Origin: Bradyrhizobium sp. SRS-191
Lineage (GTDB): Bacteria > Pseudomonadota > Alphaproteobacteria > Rhizobiales > Xanthobacteraceae
Assembly: GCF_024586915.1 (NCBI RefSeq)
Contig: NZ_JANBVS010000014.1
Span: forward strand, 142,584-206,583
Length of the DNA stretch: 64,000 bases
Direction of reading: 5' to 3'
The position numbers and the translations under genes were made by a program. The notes below the pieces were generated by a model. That model did no database searches. It was given only the letters and a program-made list of their open reading frames with translations, and had not been told where the DNA came from. Positions 7,711 through 15,471 of this stretch are shown here, one piece after another (the first letter of the stretch is position 1; each line of letters opens with the position of its first letter).

Positions 7711-8445
7711 ATGTCATTCTGGCAACGACACCAAGTCTTCGAGAAGAACTCGATCATCCTGGTCATCGGCATCCTGCTGGTGATCGCGATCGGCGGCCTC
7801 GTCGAGATCACTCCGCTCTTCTACCTGAAGAGCACGATCGAGGCGGTGGACGGCGTGCGCCCGTATACTCCGCTGGAGCTGGCCGGCCGCAACATCTATG
7901 TCCGCGAGGGTTGCTATCTCTGCCACTCGCAGATGGTGCGTCCGCTGCGTGACGAAGTGGAGCGCTACGGCCACTTCTCGCTCGCTGCGGAGAGCATGTA
8001 CGACCACCCGTTCCAGTGGGGCTCCAAGCGCACCGGTCCGGACCTCGCCCGCGTCGGCAACAAGTACTCCGACGACTGGCACGTCACCCACCTGACCAAC
8101 CCGCGCGCCATCGTTCCGCAGTCGATCATGCCCGGCTATCCCTTCCTGAGGGAGACCGAGCTGAACGCCGACAACGTCGCCGACCATCTGAAGACGTTGC
8201 GGGCCGTGGGCGTGCCCTACACCGAGGACCAGATCGCCAACGCCGCCGCCGACTTGAAGGCGCAGGTCGATCCGGACAATGCCGGCGCGGAGGCGCTCAC
8301 CAAGCGCTATCCGAAGGCGGTGGTGCGCAACTTCGACGGCAAGGCGGGTGCGCCGACGGAAATGGATGCGCTGGTCGCGTATCTGCAGATGCTCGGCACG
8401 CTGGTCGACTTCAAGATCTACAACGAAAAAGCCAATCTGCGCTGA
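7711..8445 (+). CDS. fixO: FixO, monohaem cytochrome c subunit of cbb3 oxidase
   Basis: A membrane-anchored monohaem cytochrome c of 244 residues that passes electrons from FixP towards FixN. One N-terminal anchor helix (about 15-36) is followed by a periplasmic domain with haem site C68-Y-L-C71-H72 and a likely axial Met140 in SIMPGYPF. The ATG at 7711 was chosen over one five codons earlier because the shorter form (MSFWQRHQVFEKNS) matches the known N-terminus and length. It sits between fixN and fixQ in one operon. Confidence 0.96.
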   Translation: MSFWQRHQVFEKNSIILVIGILLVIAIGGLVEITPLFYLKSTIEAVDGVRPYTPLELAGRNIYVREGCYLCHSQMVRPLRDEVERYGHFSLAAESMYDHPFQWGSKRTGPDLARVGNKYSDDWHVTHLTNPRAIVPQSIMPGYPFLRETELNADNVADHLKTLRAVGVPYTEDQIANAAADLKAQVDPDNAGAEALTKRYPKAVVRNFDGKAGAPTEMDALVAYLQMLGTLVDFKIYNEKANLR

Positions 8446-8463
8446 GATCGAGAGGCGAGCATC

Positions 8464-8628
8464 ATGAAGCCCATCCTTGCAGTTGAAAACATCGCGTCGT
8501 CACTCGTGACGACGCTGTGGACCCCGATCTTCTTCGCGATCTTCATCGCGATCGTGACCTATGCCCTCTGGCCTCGCAACAAGGCCGCTTTCGACGAGGC
8601 GGCGAGCATGCCGTTGCGGGAGGAGTAA
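8464..8628 (+). CDS. fixQ: FixQ, small subunit of cbb3 oxidase
   Basis: A 54-residue protein, short but in the expected place between fixO and fixP. It has one transmembrane helix (about 15-36, VTTLWTPIFFAIFIAIVTYA) and a short charged tail, WPRNKAAFDEAASMPLREE, which is characteristic of FixQ/CcoQ. CcoQ stabilises the assembled cbb3 oxidase and has no cofactor. Start ATG 8464 follows a GAGAGGCGAG stretch; the stop lies 6 bp before fixP, so translation is probably coupled. Confidence 0.95.
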   Translation: MKPILAVENIASSLVTTLWTPIFFAIFIAIVTYALWPRNKAAFDEAASMPLREE

Positions 8629-8634
8629 TTCAAC

Positions 8635-9507
8635 ATGGCTGACCACACTGAAGTCGACAGCGTCTCCGGCACCGCCACCACGGGCCATGCCTGGGACGGC
8701 ATCAAGGAGCTCAACACCCCGCTGCCGCGGTGGTGGGTGATCACCTTCTACATCACCATCGTCTGGGCGATCGGCTACTGGATCGTGTATCCGGCCTGGC
8801 CGACCATCACCAGCAACACCACGGGCCTGTTCGGCTACTCGTCCCGCGCGGACGTGGCGGTCGAGCTCGCCAATCTCGAGAAGATCCGCGGCGCCAAGAT
8901 GGCAGCGCTCGCGACCGCCTCGCTCGCCGACATCGAAAAGGATCCGGCGATGCTGGCCCTGGCGCGTGCCAAGGGCAAGACCGTGTTCGGCGACAATTGC
9001 GCCGCCTGCCACGGCACGGGTGCGGCCGGCGCCAAGGGTTTTCCGAACCTGAACGACGACGACTGGTTGTGGGGCGGCTCGCTGGAGCAGATCCAGCAGA
9101 CCCTGCTGTACGGCGTCCGCTCGGGTCATCCGAAGACCCGTGAAGGCCAGATGCTCGCCTTCGGCAAGGACGGTGTCCTGAAGCCGGCGGAGATCATCAC
9201 GGTCGCCAACTACGTCCGGGAATTGGCCGGCCTGCCCACGCGGCAAGGTTATGACGCCAAGGCCGGCGCCAAGATCTTCGCCGAGAATTGCGCGGCGTGC
9301 CATGGCGACAACGCCAAGGGCAATCCGGAGGTCGGCGCGCCCAACCTCACGGACAAGATCTGGCTGTACGGCTCGGACGAGGCGACCCTGATCGAGACCA
9401 TCACCAATGGTCGCGCCGGTGTCATGCCGGCCTGGGAAGGTCGTCTCGACCCGACCACGATCAAGGCGATGGCGGTCTATGTCCACTCGCTGGGCGGGGG
9501 AAAGTAA
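8635..9507 (+). CDS. fixP: FixP, dihaem cytochrome c subunit of cbb3 oxidase
   Basis: A 290-residue inner-membrane dihaem cytochrome c that receives electrons from the bc1 complex or soluble cytochromes. A single anchor helix (about 33-56) precedes two periplasmic cytochrome c domains with haem motifs C122-A-A-C125-H126 and C219-A-A-C222-H223. The length and N-terminal ADHTEVD segment fit the family. It is the last gene of fixNOQP, and the next gene, fixG, has its own FixK box in the 97-bp gap. Confidence 0.97.
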   Translation: MADHTEVDSVSGTATTGHAWDGIKELNTPLPRWWVITFYITIVWAIGYWIVYPAWPTITSNTTGLFGYSSRADVAVELANLEKIRGAKMAALATASLADIEKDPAMLALARAKGKTVFGDNCAACHGTGAAGAKGFPNLNDDDWLWGGSLEQIQQTLLYGVRSGHPKTREGQMLAFGKDGVLKPAEIITVANYVRELAGLPTRQGYDAKAGAKIFAENCAACHGDNAKGNPEVGAPNLTDKIWLYGSDEATLIETITNGRAGVMPAWEGRLDPTTIKAMAVYVHSLGGGK

Positions 9508-9535
9508 CGGAAATCCAACGGAACTTTCCTTCCAA

Positions 9536-9549
9536 TTGAGCTGGATCAA
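9536..9549 (+). promoter_or_regulatory. FixK box of the fixGHIS operon
   Basis: TTGAGCTGGATCAA is a perfect TTGA-N6-TCAA site ending 55 bp before the fixG ATG. It indicates an independent FixK-driven promoter for the oxidase maturation genes. Confidence 0.86.
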
Positions 9550-9604
9550 CTGAGCGGCCGGAGGTGGGCATACCTTCGGCCGCAACTGCGAGAAGACCCC
9601 AGCC

Positions 9605-11101
9605 ATGAACCTTACGGTAAAACCCGACGACCTGAAGCCTCAGGAGGCGCAGCCGCAAGTTCTGCAGCCGGTGGACGACTACGGTCCACTGTACGCGCCC
9701 ACCAAGAAGGTCTATCCGCAGAGCGTTTCGGGCACCTTCCGCCGGATCAAATGGGGCCTGATGGGCTTCTGCCTGGGCGTCTACTATTTCCTGCCGTTCG
9801 TGCGCTGGAATCGCGGTCTGGGCGCGCCCGACCAGGCGGTGCTGATCGACTTCCCGAACCACCGCTTCTATTTCTTCTTCATCGAGCTGTGGCCGCAGGA
9901 GGTGTATTATTTCACCGGCCTCTTGATCATCGCCGCCATCGGCCTGTTTCTGATGAACGCGATCGGCGGCCGCATCTGGTGCGGCTATCTCTGCCCGCAG
10001 ACGGTGTGGACCGACCTGTTCTACGCCGTGGAGCGCCTGATCGAAGGCGACCGGCGCGAGCGCATGAAGAAGGACGCCTCCAGCGACCCGATGAAGCTGG
10101 AGCGCATCTCCGAGCTCGTCCTCAAGCATTCGATCTGGCTAATGATCGCCTGGTGGACCGGCGGCGCCTGGGTGCTGTATTTCAGCGACGCGCCGACCCT
10201 GGTGAAGGACCTCGTCACCTTCCAGGGACCGCCGCTCGCCTATATCTGGATCGCGATCCTGACCGCGACGACCTACACGCTCGCCGGCTTCATGCGCGAG
10301 CAGGTCTGTGTCTACATGTGCCCGTGGCCGCGCATCCAGGCGGCGCTGACCGACGAATGGGCGCTGAACGTCACCTATCGCTATGACCGCGGCGAGAACC
10401 GCATGTCGGTCAAGAAGGCGGCCGAGCTGCGCGCGCTGGGCCAGCCGGCCGGCGATTGCATCGACTGCAAGCAATGCGTCGCGGTGTGCCCGACCGGCAT
10501 CGACATCCGCGACGGCTCGCAGATGGACTGCATCCAATGCGGCCTGTGCATCGACGCCTGCGACACGGTCATGACCAAGATCGGCCGTCCGACGCGGCTG
10601 ATCGGCTATGACAACGACATCAACATCCACCGCCGCCAGGAAGGCAAGCCGCCGGTCTACAAGCTCGTGCGCGCCCGCACGGTCGCCTACGCCGCGATCA
10701 TCGCCGTCGTTGGCGGCGCGATGGTCTACAAGCTCGCGACCCGCTCGCTGCTCGACGTCAACGTGCTGCACGACCGCAACCCGATCGCGATCAAGCTGTC
10801 CGACGGCTCGATCCGCAACGCCTATACGGTGCGCGTCCTCAACAAGCACGGCTTCGATCGCGTGATCGCCATCGACATCGAGGGTCCGGTGAATTCGACG
10901 GTCCACGTCGTCGGCGCCGATTCCGTGACGCCCGACCGTCCGATGATCGTGATCGGCCGCGACCAGACCGAGGAGCTGCGCCTGCTGGTCACCGCGCCCG
11001 AGGAAAGCAATCCCGAGAAGTCGATCCCGGTGAAGTTCCACATCACCGACATCGGCCTCGGCGTCGTCGCCTCCGCCACCGATAATTTCGTCAGCCCGTA
11101 A
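9605..11101 (+). CDS. fixG: FixG/CcoG, polyferredoxin for cbb3 oxidase assembly
   Basis: An inner-membrane iron-sulfur protein of 498 residues needed for cbb3 oxidase maturation; CcoG proteins have been linked to cuprous-ion reduction for the CuB site. Several helices lie in the first half, with conserved WCGYLCPQ and CVYMCPWPR segments. Two ferredoxin-type [4Fe-4S] motifs follow in CIDCKQCVAVCP and CIQCGLCIDACD. The C-terminal third is a periplasmic immunoglobulin-like domain. It is first in fixGHIS and 18 bp before fixH. Confidence 0.95.
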   Translation: MNLTVKPDDLKPQEAQPQVLQPVDDYGPLYAPTKKVYPQSVSGTFRRIKWGLMGFCLGVYYFLPFVRWNRGLGAPDQAVLIDFPNHRFYFFFIELWPQEVYYFTGLLIIAAIGLFLMNAIGGRIWCGYLCPQTVWTDLFYAVERLIEGDRRERMKKDASSDPMKLERISELVLKHSIWLMIAWWTGGAWVLYFSDAPTLVKDLVTFQGPPLAYIWIAILTATTYTLAGFMREQVCVYMCPWPRIQAALTDEWALNVTYRYDRGENRMSVKKAAELRALGQPAGDCIDCKQCVAVCPTGIDIRDGSQMDCIQCGLCIDACDTVMTKIGRPTRLIGYDNDINIHRRQEGKPPVYKLVRARTVAYAAIIAVVGGAMVYKLATRSLLDVNVLHDRNPIAIKLSDGSIRNAYTVRVLNKHGFDRVIAIDIEGPVNSTVHVVGADSVTPDRPMIVIGRDQTEELRLLVTAPEESNPEKSIPVKFHITDIGLGVVASATDNFVSP

Positions 11102-11119
11102 GCTCGAGGGAGCCCGTCC

Positions 11120-11620
11120 ATGGCCAGCCGTTCCAAACCGTCCTTTCAGCTGACCGGACGCATGGTGCTCGCGATGCTCATCGGTTTCTTCGGGCTCGTG
11201 ATCGGCGTCAACGTCTACATGATGAAGATGGCGATCTCGACGCTCCCGGGCACCGACGTCGACAGCGCCTATAGCGCCAGCCTCGGCTACGAGAAGGAGA
11301 TCGCGGCGGCGCGTGACCAGGAGGCGCGGCGCTGGAAGGTGGAGGCGCATATCGAGCGCAGCGCCGCCGGCGCGGCCGTGGTGCAGGTCAACGCCCGTGA
11401 CGCCAGCGGCAACCCGGTCTCCGGCGTGAAATTCCAGGGCCGGCTCGAGCGCCCGGCCGATAAGCGCGCCGACCAGGAGGTCGATCTCGCCGAGGTCGGC
11501 ATCGGCGTCTATCGCGGGACCGCCGAGGCGATTGCGCCCGGTCAGTGGGACCTCGTGCTCGAAGGCGATTCCAGCGGCCGGCGGCTGTTCCTGTCGAAGA
11601 ACCGCGTGCTGCTGAACTGA
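11120..11620 (+). CDS. fixH: FixH, cbb3 oxidase assembly protein
   Basis: A 166-residue protein with one N-terminal helix (about 14-36, LTGRMVLAMLIGFFGLVIGV) and a periplasmic beta-rich domain, as in FixH/CcoH. It assists assembly of the cbb3 oxidase and is thought to act with the copper pump FixI. The ATG follows GAGGGAG. It lies 14 bp before fixI in one operon. FixH sequences vary, so the call relies on its place between fixG and fixI as well as on the fold pattern. Confidence 0.92.
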   Translation: MASRSKPSFQLTGRMVLAMLIGFFGLVIGVNVYMMKMAISTLPGTDVDSAYSASLGYEKEIAAARDQEARRWKVEAHIERSAAGAAVVQVNARDASGNPVSGVKFQGRLERPADKRADQEVDLAEVGIGVYRGTAEAIAPGQWDLVLEGDSSGRRLFLSKNRVLLN

Positions 11621-11634
11621 AGGACGGACCGATC

Positions 11635-13836
11635 ATGCACGTGACGCGTGACTTCTCCCATTACGTCAAGGATCTCGGCGCCGGCCTGAAGCACATCGAC
11701 CTCGCGGTCGAGGGCGTCAGCTGCGCCGGCTGCATGGCCAAGATCGAGCGCGGCCTGTCGGCACTGCCCGACGTCACCTTGGCGCGGGTCAATCTCACCG
11801 ACCGCCGCGTTGCGCTGGAGTGGAAGCAGGGCACGCTCGATCCGGCCAAGTTCATCGATCGCCTCGCCGAGCTCGGCTACAAGGCCTACCCGTTCGAGAA
11901 GGCCAGTGCGGAAGCGACCGAGGCCGAGGAGTCGCGCTTCCTGCTGCGCTGCCTCGGCGTCGCGGCGTTCGCGACCATGAACGTGATGATGCTGTCGATC
12001 CCGGTGTGGTCCGGCAATGTCAGCGACATGCTGCCCGAGCAGCGCGACTTCTTCCACTGGCTGTCGGCGGTGATCGCGCTGCCGGCTGCGGCCTATGCCG
12101 GCCAGCCGTTCTTCCGCTCCGCGTGGCGCGCCTTGAAGACCGGCAACGTCAACATGGACGTGCCGATCTGCATCGGCGTGATCCTCGCGTTGGGCATGTC
12201 GATCGTCGAAACCTTCCATCACGCCGAGCACGCTTATTTCGACGCCGCGATCATGCTGCTGGCCTTTCTCCTGGTCGGCCGCTATCTCGATCAGAGCATG
12301 CGGCGGCGGACCCGCGCGGTCGCCGGCAATCTCGCCGCGTTGAAGGCAGAGACCGCGACCAAGTTCATCGGTCCCGACGAGATTTCCGAGGTGCCTGTCG
12401 CCGCCGTCCGCGCCGGCGATCTGGTGCTGCTGCGCCCCGGCGAGCGCTGCGCCGTCGACGGCGTCGTGGTCGAGGGCCGCTCCGAGATCGACCAGAGCCT
12501 GATCACTGGCGAGACGCTGTATGTGCCGGCCGAGCAGGGCACCGCGGTCTATGCCGGCTCGCTCAACATCTCCGGCACCCTGCGCGTCCGCGTGTCTGCG
12601 GCGGCTGAAGGCACCTTGCTCGCCGAGATCACCCGCCTGCTCGATACCGCGCTGCAGGCGCGTTCGCGCTACATGCGGCTCGCCGACCGGGCTTCGCGGC
12701 TGTATGCGCCGGTGGTGCATGCCACAGCGGCGCTGACCGTGCTCGGCTGGGCGCTGGCCGGCGCGAGCTGGCACGATGCCATCGTCACCGGCATCGCCGT
12801 GCTGATCATCACCTGTCCCTGCGCGCTCGGCCTTGCCATTCCCACCGTGCAGACGGTCGCGTCCGGCGCGATGTTCAAGTCCGGCGTGCTGCTCAATGCG
12901 GGCGACGCGATCGAGCGGCTCGCCGAGGCCGAGCATGTCATCTTCGACAAGACCGGCACGCTGACTCTGCCTGAGCTCGAAGTGGTCAACGCCGCGGACA
13001 TTCCAGCCGACATCTTCTCCGTGGCCGGCCAGCTCGCATTGTCGAGCCATCATCCGGTCGCGGCGGCGGTCGCCCAGGCCGCCAAGTCGAGGTCGCCTTT
13101 GATGGGCGCAGTCGAGGAGCCGGGGCAGGGCGTCCGCGCCGTCGTCGACGGCGTCGAGATCCGGTTGGGACGTCCAGCCTTTTGCGGCGCCGAGGCGCTG
13201 GTGGCGCAGCACGCGAGCGTCGATCCCGAAGCCTCCGTCGTCGCCTTCAGCCGTGGCGATCAGAAGTATCTGTTCTCCGTGCGTCAGGGCCTCCGTCCCG
13301 ATGCCGCGAAGATCGTCGCCGGCCTGCAGCGCCGCGGCATCAAGGTCGAGATCCTCTCGGGCGACCGCGAGGCGGCCGTCGCCGCTGCCGCGAAGGCGCT
13401 GGGGATCTCCGAGTGGCGCGCCGGCGTGACGCCGGCCGACAAGATCGCCCGCGTCGAGGAGCTGAAGCGCGCGGGCGTGAAGGTCATGATGGTCGGCGAC
13501 GGCATGAACGACGCGCCGTCGCTCGCCGCAGCCCATGTCTCGATGTCGCCGATCTCGGCCGCGCATCTCAGCCAGGCCACCGCCGATCTCGTCTTCCTCG
13601 GCCGCCCTTTGGCACCGGTGCTCGCTGCGGTGGACTACGCCCGCAAGGCGCTGCACCTGATGCGGCAGAATTTGTGGCTGGCCGTGCTCTACAATGTCCT
13701 CGCAGTGCCGCTCGCCATCAGCGGCGTCGTCACGCCATTGATCGCCGCGGCCGCGATGTCGGGCTCGTCGATCCTGGTCATGCTGAACGCGTTGCGGGCC
13801 CGCAGGGTCCGTGAGGAGGCCGCGTCATGGAAGTGA
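11635..13836 (+). CDS. fixI: FixI/CcoI, copper-transporting P1B-type ATPase
   Basis: A 733-residue inner-membrane ATPase that moves copper for insertion into the cbb3 oxidase. An N-terminal heavy-metal domain has C30-A-G-C33 (GVSCAGCMAK). Membrane helices follow, with the copper-type motif C394-P-C396 in TCPCALGL, the phosphorylation site D438-KTGT and the hinge GDGMNDAPSL. The ATG at 11635 (MHVTRDFSHYV) has AAGGACGG upstream; the longer frame overlaps fixH and is rejected. The end overlaps fixS by 10 bp, suggesting coupled translation. Confidence 0.95.
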   Translation: MHVTRDFSHYVKDLGAGLKHIDLAVEGVSCAGCMAKIERGLSALPDVTLARVNLTDRRVALEWKQGTLDPAKFIDRLAELGYKAYPFEKASAEATEAEESRFLLRCLGVAAFATMNVMMLSIPVWSGNVSDMLPEQRDFFHWLSAVIALPAAAYAGQPFFRSAWRALKTGNVNMDVPICIGVILALGMSIVETFHHAEHAYFDAAIMLLAFLLVGRYLDQSMRRRTRAVAGNLAALKAETATKFIGPDEISEVPVAAVRAGDLVLLRPGERCAVDGVVVEGRSEIDQSLITGETLYVPAEQGTAVYAGSLNISGTLRVRVSAAAEGTLLAEITRLLDTALQARSRYMRLADRASRLYAPVVHATAALTVLGWALAGASWHDAIVTGIAVLIITCPCALGLAIPTVQTVASGAMFKSGVLLNAGDAIERLAEAEHVIFDKTGTLTLPELEVVNAADIPADIFSVAGQLALSSHHPVAAAVAQAAKSRSPLMGAVEEPGQGVRAVVDGVEIRLGRPAFCGAEALVAQHASVDPEASVVAFSRGDQKYLFSVRQGLRPDAAKIVAGLQRRGIKVEILSGDREAAVAAAAKALGISEWRAGVTPADKIARVEELKRAGVKVMMVGDGMNDAPSLAAAHVSMSPISAAHLSQATADLVFLGRPLAPVLAAVDYARKALHLMRQNLWLAVLYNVLAVPLAISGVVTPLIAAAAMSGSSILVMLNALRARRVREEAASWK

Positions 13837-14012
13837 TGATCATCCTGGTGCCGCTGGCGCTGGCGCTTGGCCTTGCCGGCCTGGTCGGCTTCCTCTGGTC
13901 GCTGAAGAGCGGCCAGTATGAGGATCTCGAAGGCGCGGCCTGGCGCGCCATCGCCGACGATGACGAGCCGGCCGCCCCGGCTCAGCCGGAGGCTGCGCCC
14001 TCGAGGCCCTGA
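13827..14012 (+). CDS. fixS: FixS/CcoS, cbb3 oxidase assembly protein
   Basis: A 61-residue protein starting with a single transmembrane helix (about 2-26) followed by the FixS/CcoS signature LWSLKSGQYEDLEGAAWRAI and a Pro/Ala-rich tail. CcoS is required to deliver cofactors, probably copper and haem, to the cbb3 catalytic subunit. It overlaps the end of fixI by 10 bp and closes fixGHIS. Confidence 0.93.
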   Translation: MEVMIILVPLALALGLAGLVGFLWSLKSGQYEDLEGAAWRAIADDDEPAAPAQPEAAPSRP

Positions 14013-14123
14013 CCCCCGTACCACCCATGTGAGCGCTGACCCTGTCGCATCGATCGCCGGCGTCGTAACAATGACGCGGCAAGGGCGAACAGACCAAGAG
14101 TTCACGTGGATGACGAGGCAGAC

Positions 14124-15278
14124 ATGGCCGAGGGCGGCGAGACGACGCGCGCGATGATCGATCGCAGCAAGCTTCCCGGGCAGGTGGTCCTGGTGCTGCA
14201 GGGCGGCGGCGCGCTCGGCGCGTATCAGGCAGGCGTCTATCAGGCTCTGAGCGAAGCCGGCGTGGAGCCGGATTGGGTGATCGGGACCTCGATCGGCGCC
14301 ATCAACGCGGCCCTGATCGCCGGCAGTCCGGTGCAGCAGCGTACGGCGCGGCTGCGCGAGTTCTGGATGCGGATGCACGCCCGCCCGATCTGGGGCCACC
14401 CCACCGCATGTCCGGAGCTCGACGACAGGCTGTCCTATTGGACGACCCTGATGCACGGGATCCGCGGCTTCTTCACGCCCAACGCGCTGGCCCATGCCGG
14501 CGACATGTTTGCGCTCGGGGCCGAGCAGGCGGGCTACTACACCACCGCTCCGTTACGCGAGACGCTGAAGGAGCTGGTCGATTTCGATCTTCTGAACAAG
14601 GGGGACCTCCGCCTCACCGTCGGAGCGGCGCATGTTCGGACCAGCCGCATGCGCTATTTCGACAGCCGTGACGGCGTGCTCGATGTCCGTCACATCCTCG
14701 CGTCAGGCGCACTCCCGCCGGCCTTTCCGGCCGTCCGCATCGACGGCGAGCTGTACTGGGACGGTGGCATCCTCTCGAACACGCCGACCGAGGTCGTGTT
14801 CGACGACAATCCGCGCCGGAATTCGCTGATCTTCGCGGTCAATCTTTGGAATCCCGACGGCCCCGAGCCCGCGACGATGGCGGAGGTGTTCAACCGCCAC
14901 AAGGACGTCCAATATGCGAGCCGCATGGGCAGCCAGATCGCCCGCCAGGAGCAGATTCACCGGCTCCGCCACATCATCAAGGAACTCGCTGGGCGGCTGC
15001 CGCAACAGGCCATCGATGATCCGGCCGTACGCGAGCTCGTCAGCTATGGCTGCCAGACCCGGATGCATGTCGTCCAGCTGCTCGCGCCACAATTGGAGCG
15101 CGAGAGCCACGCGAAGGACGTCGACTTCACCGAGCGTGGCATCACCGCGCGCTGGAGCGCAGGCTATCAGCAGACCCGATCAGTGTTGCAGCGAATGCCC
15201 TGGATGGGGGAGTTCGACCCGCTGGCGGGCGTAGTGCTGCATGATCCGGACGTTGCGACCGCAGCCGCTGCCGAATGA
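14124..15278 (+). CDS. Patatin-like phospholipase
   Basis: A 384-residue serine lipid acyl hydrolase. The N-terminal patatin domain shows the oxyanion loop GGGALGAYQAG, the nucleophile elbow GTSIG and the catalytic Asp in WDGGILSN, the expected Ser-Asp dyad. The C-terminal part (about 265-384), with a RQEQIHRLRHII segment, resembles the extra domain of the bacterial DUF3734 group. No signal peptide is seen, so it is probably cytoplasmic or membrane-associated; the lipid substrate is unknown. ATG 14124 has GAGG 5 nt upstream; a GTG at 14106 in frame is an alternative. It starts 111 bp after fixS with no FixK box. Confidence 0.85.
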   Translation: MAEGGETTRAMIDRSKLPGQVVLVLQGGGALGAYQAGVYQALSEAGVEPDWVIGTSIGAINAALIAGSPVQQRTARLREFWMRMHARPIWGHPTACPELDDRLSYWTTLMHGIRGFFTPNALAHAGDMFALGAEQAGYYTTAPLRETLKELVDFDLLNKGDLRLTVGAAHVRTSRMRYFDSRDGVLDVRHILASGALPPAFPAVRIDGELYWDGGILSNTPTEVVFDDNPRRNSLIFAVNLWNPDGPEPATMAEVFNRHKDVQYASRMGSQIARQEQIHRLRHIIKELAGRLPQQAIDDPAVRELVSYGCQTRMHVVQLLAPQLERESHAKDVDFTERGITARWSAGYQQTRSVLQRMPWMGEFDPLAGVVLHDPDVATAAAAE

Positions 15279-15471
15279 CGGCTGAAACTCTTCAAGCCAG
15301 CCGTGTCTTAGTTCGACTGATCTGCATCGTATTACCTTCGTAAAAGGCGCAGTTAAGGGATTAGTCGCCATTTGTTCTTAATCATCATGACGCGGCAGCG
15401 GAGCCGCGATCCATGATTGCCGACAGTATCGAGTCACAGCGCGGCAGATGACAATCGATTGGGAATGACCG

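Noticed and set aside
11545..11634. Upstream extension of fixI
   Set aside because: It overlaps the end of fixH and is not protein-like; the ATG at 11635 has a good ribosome site and matches the family start.
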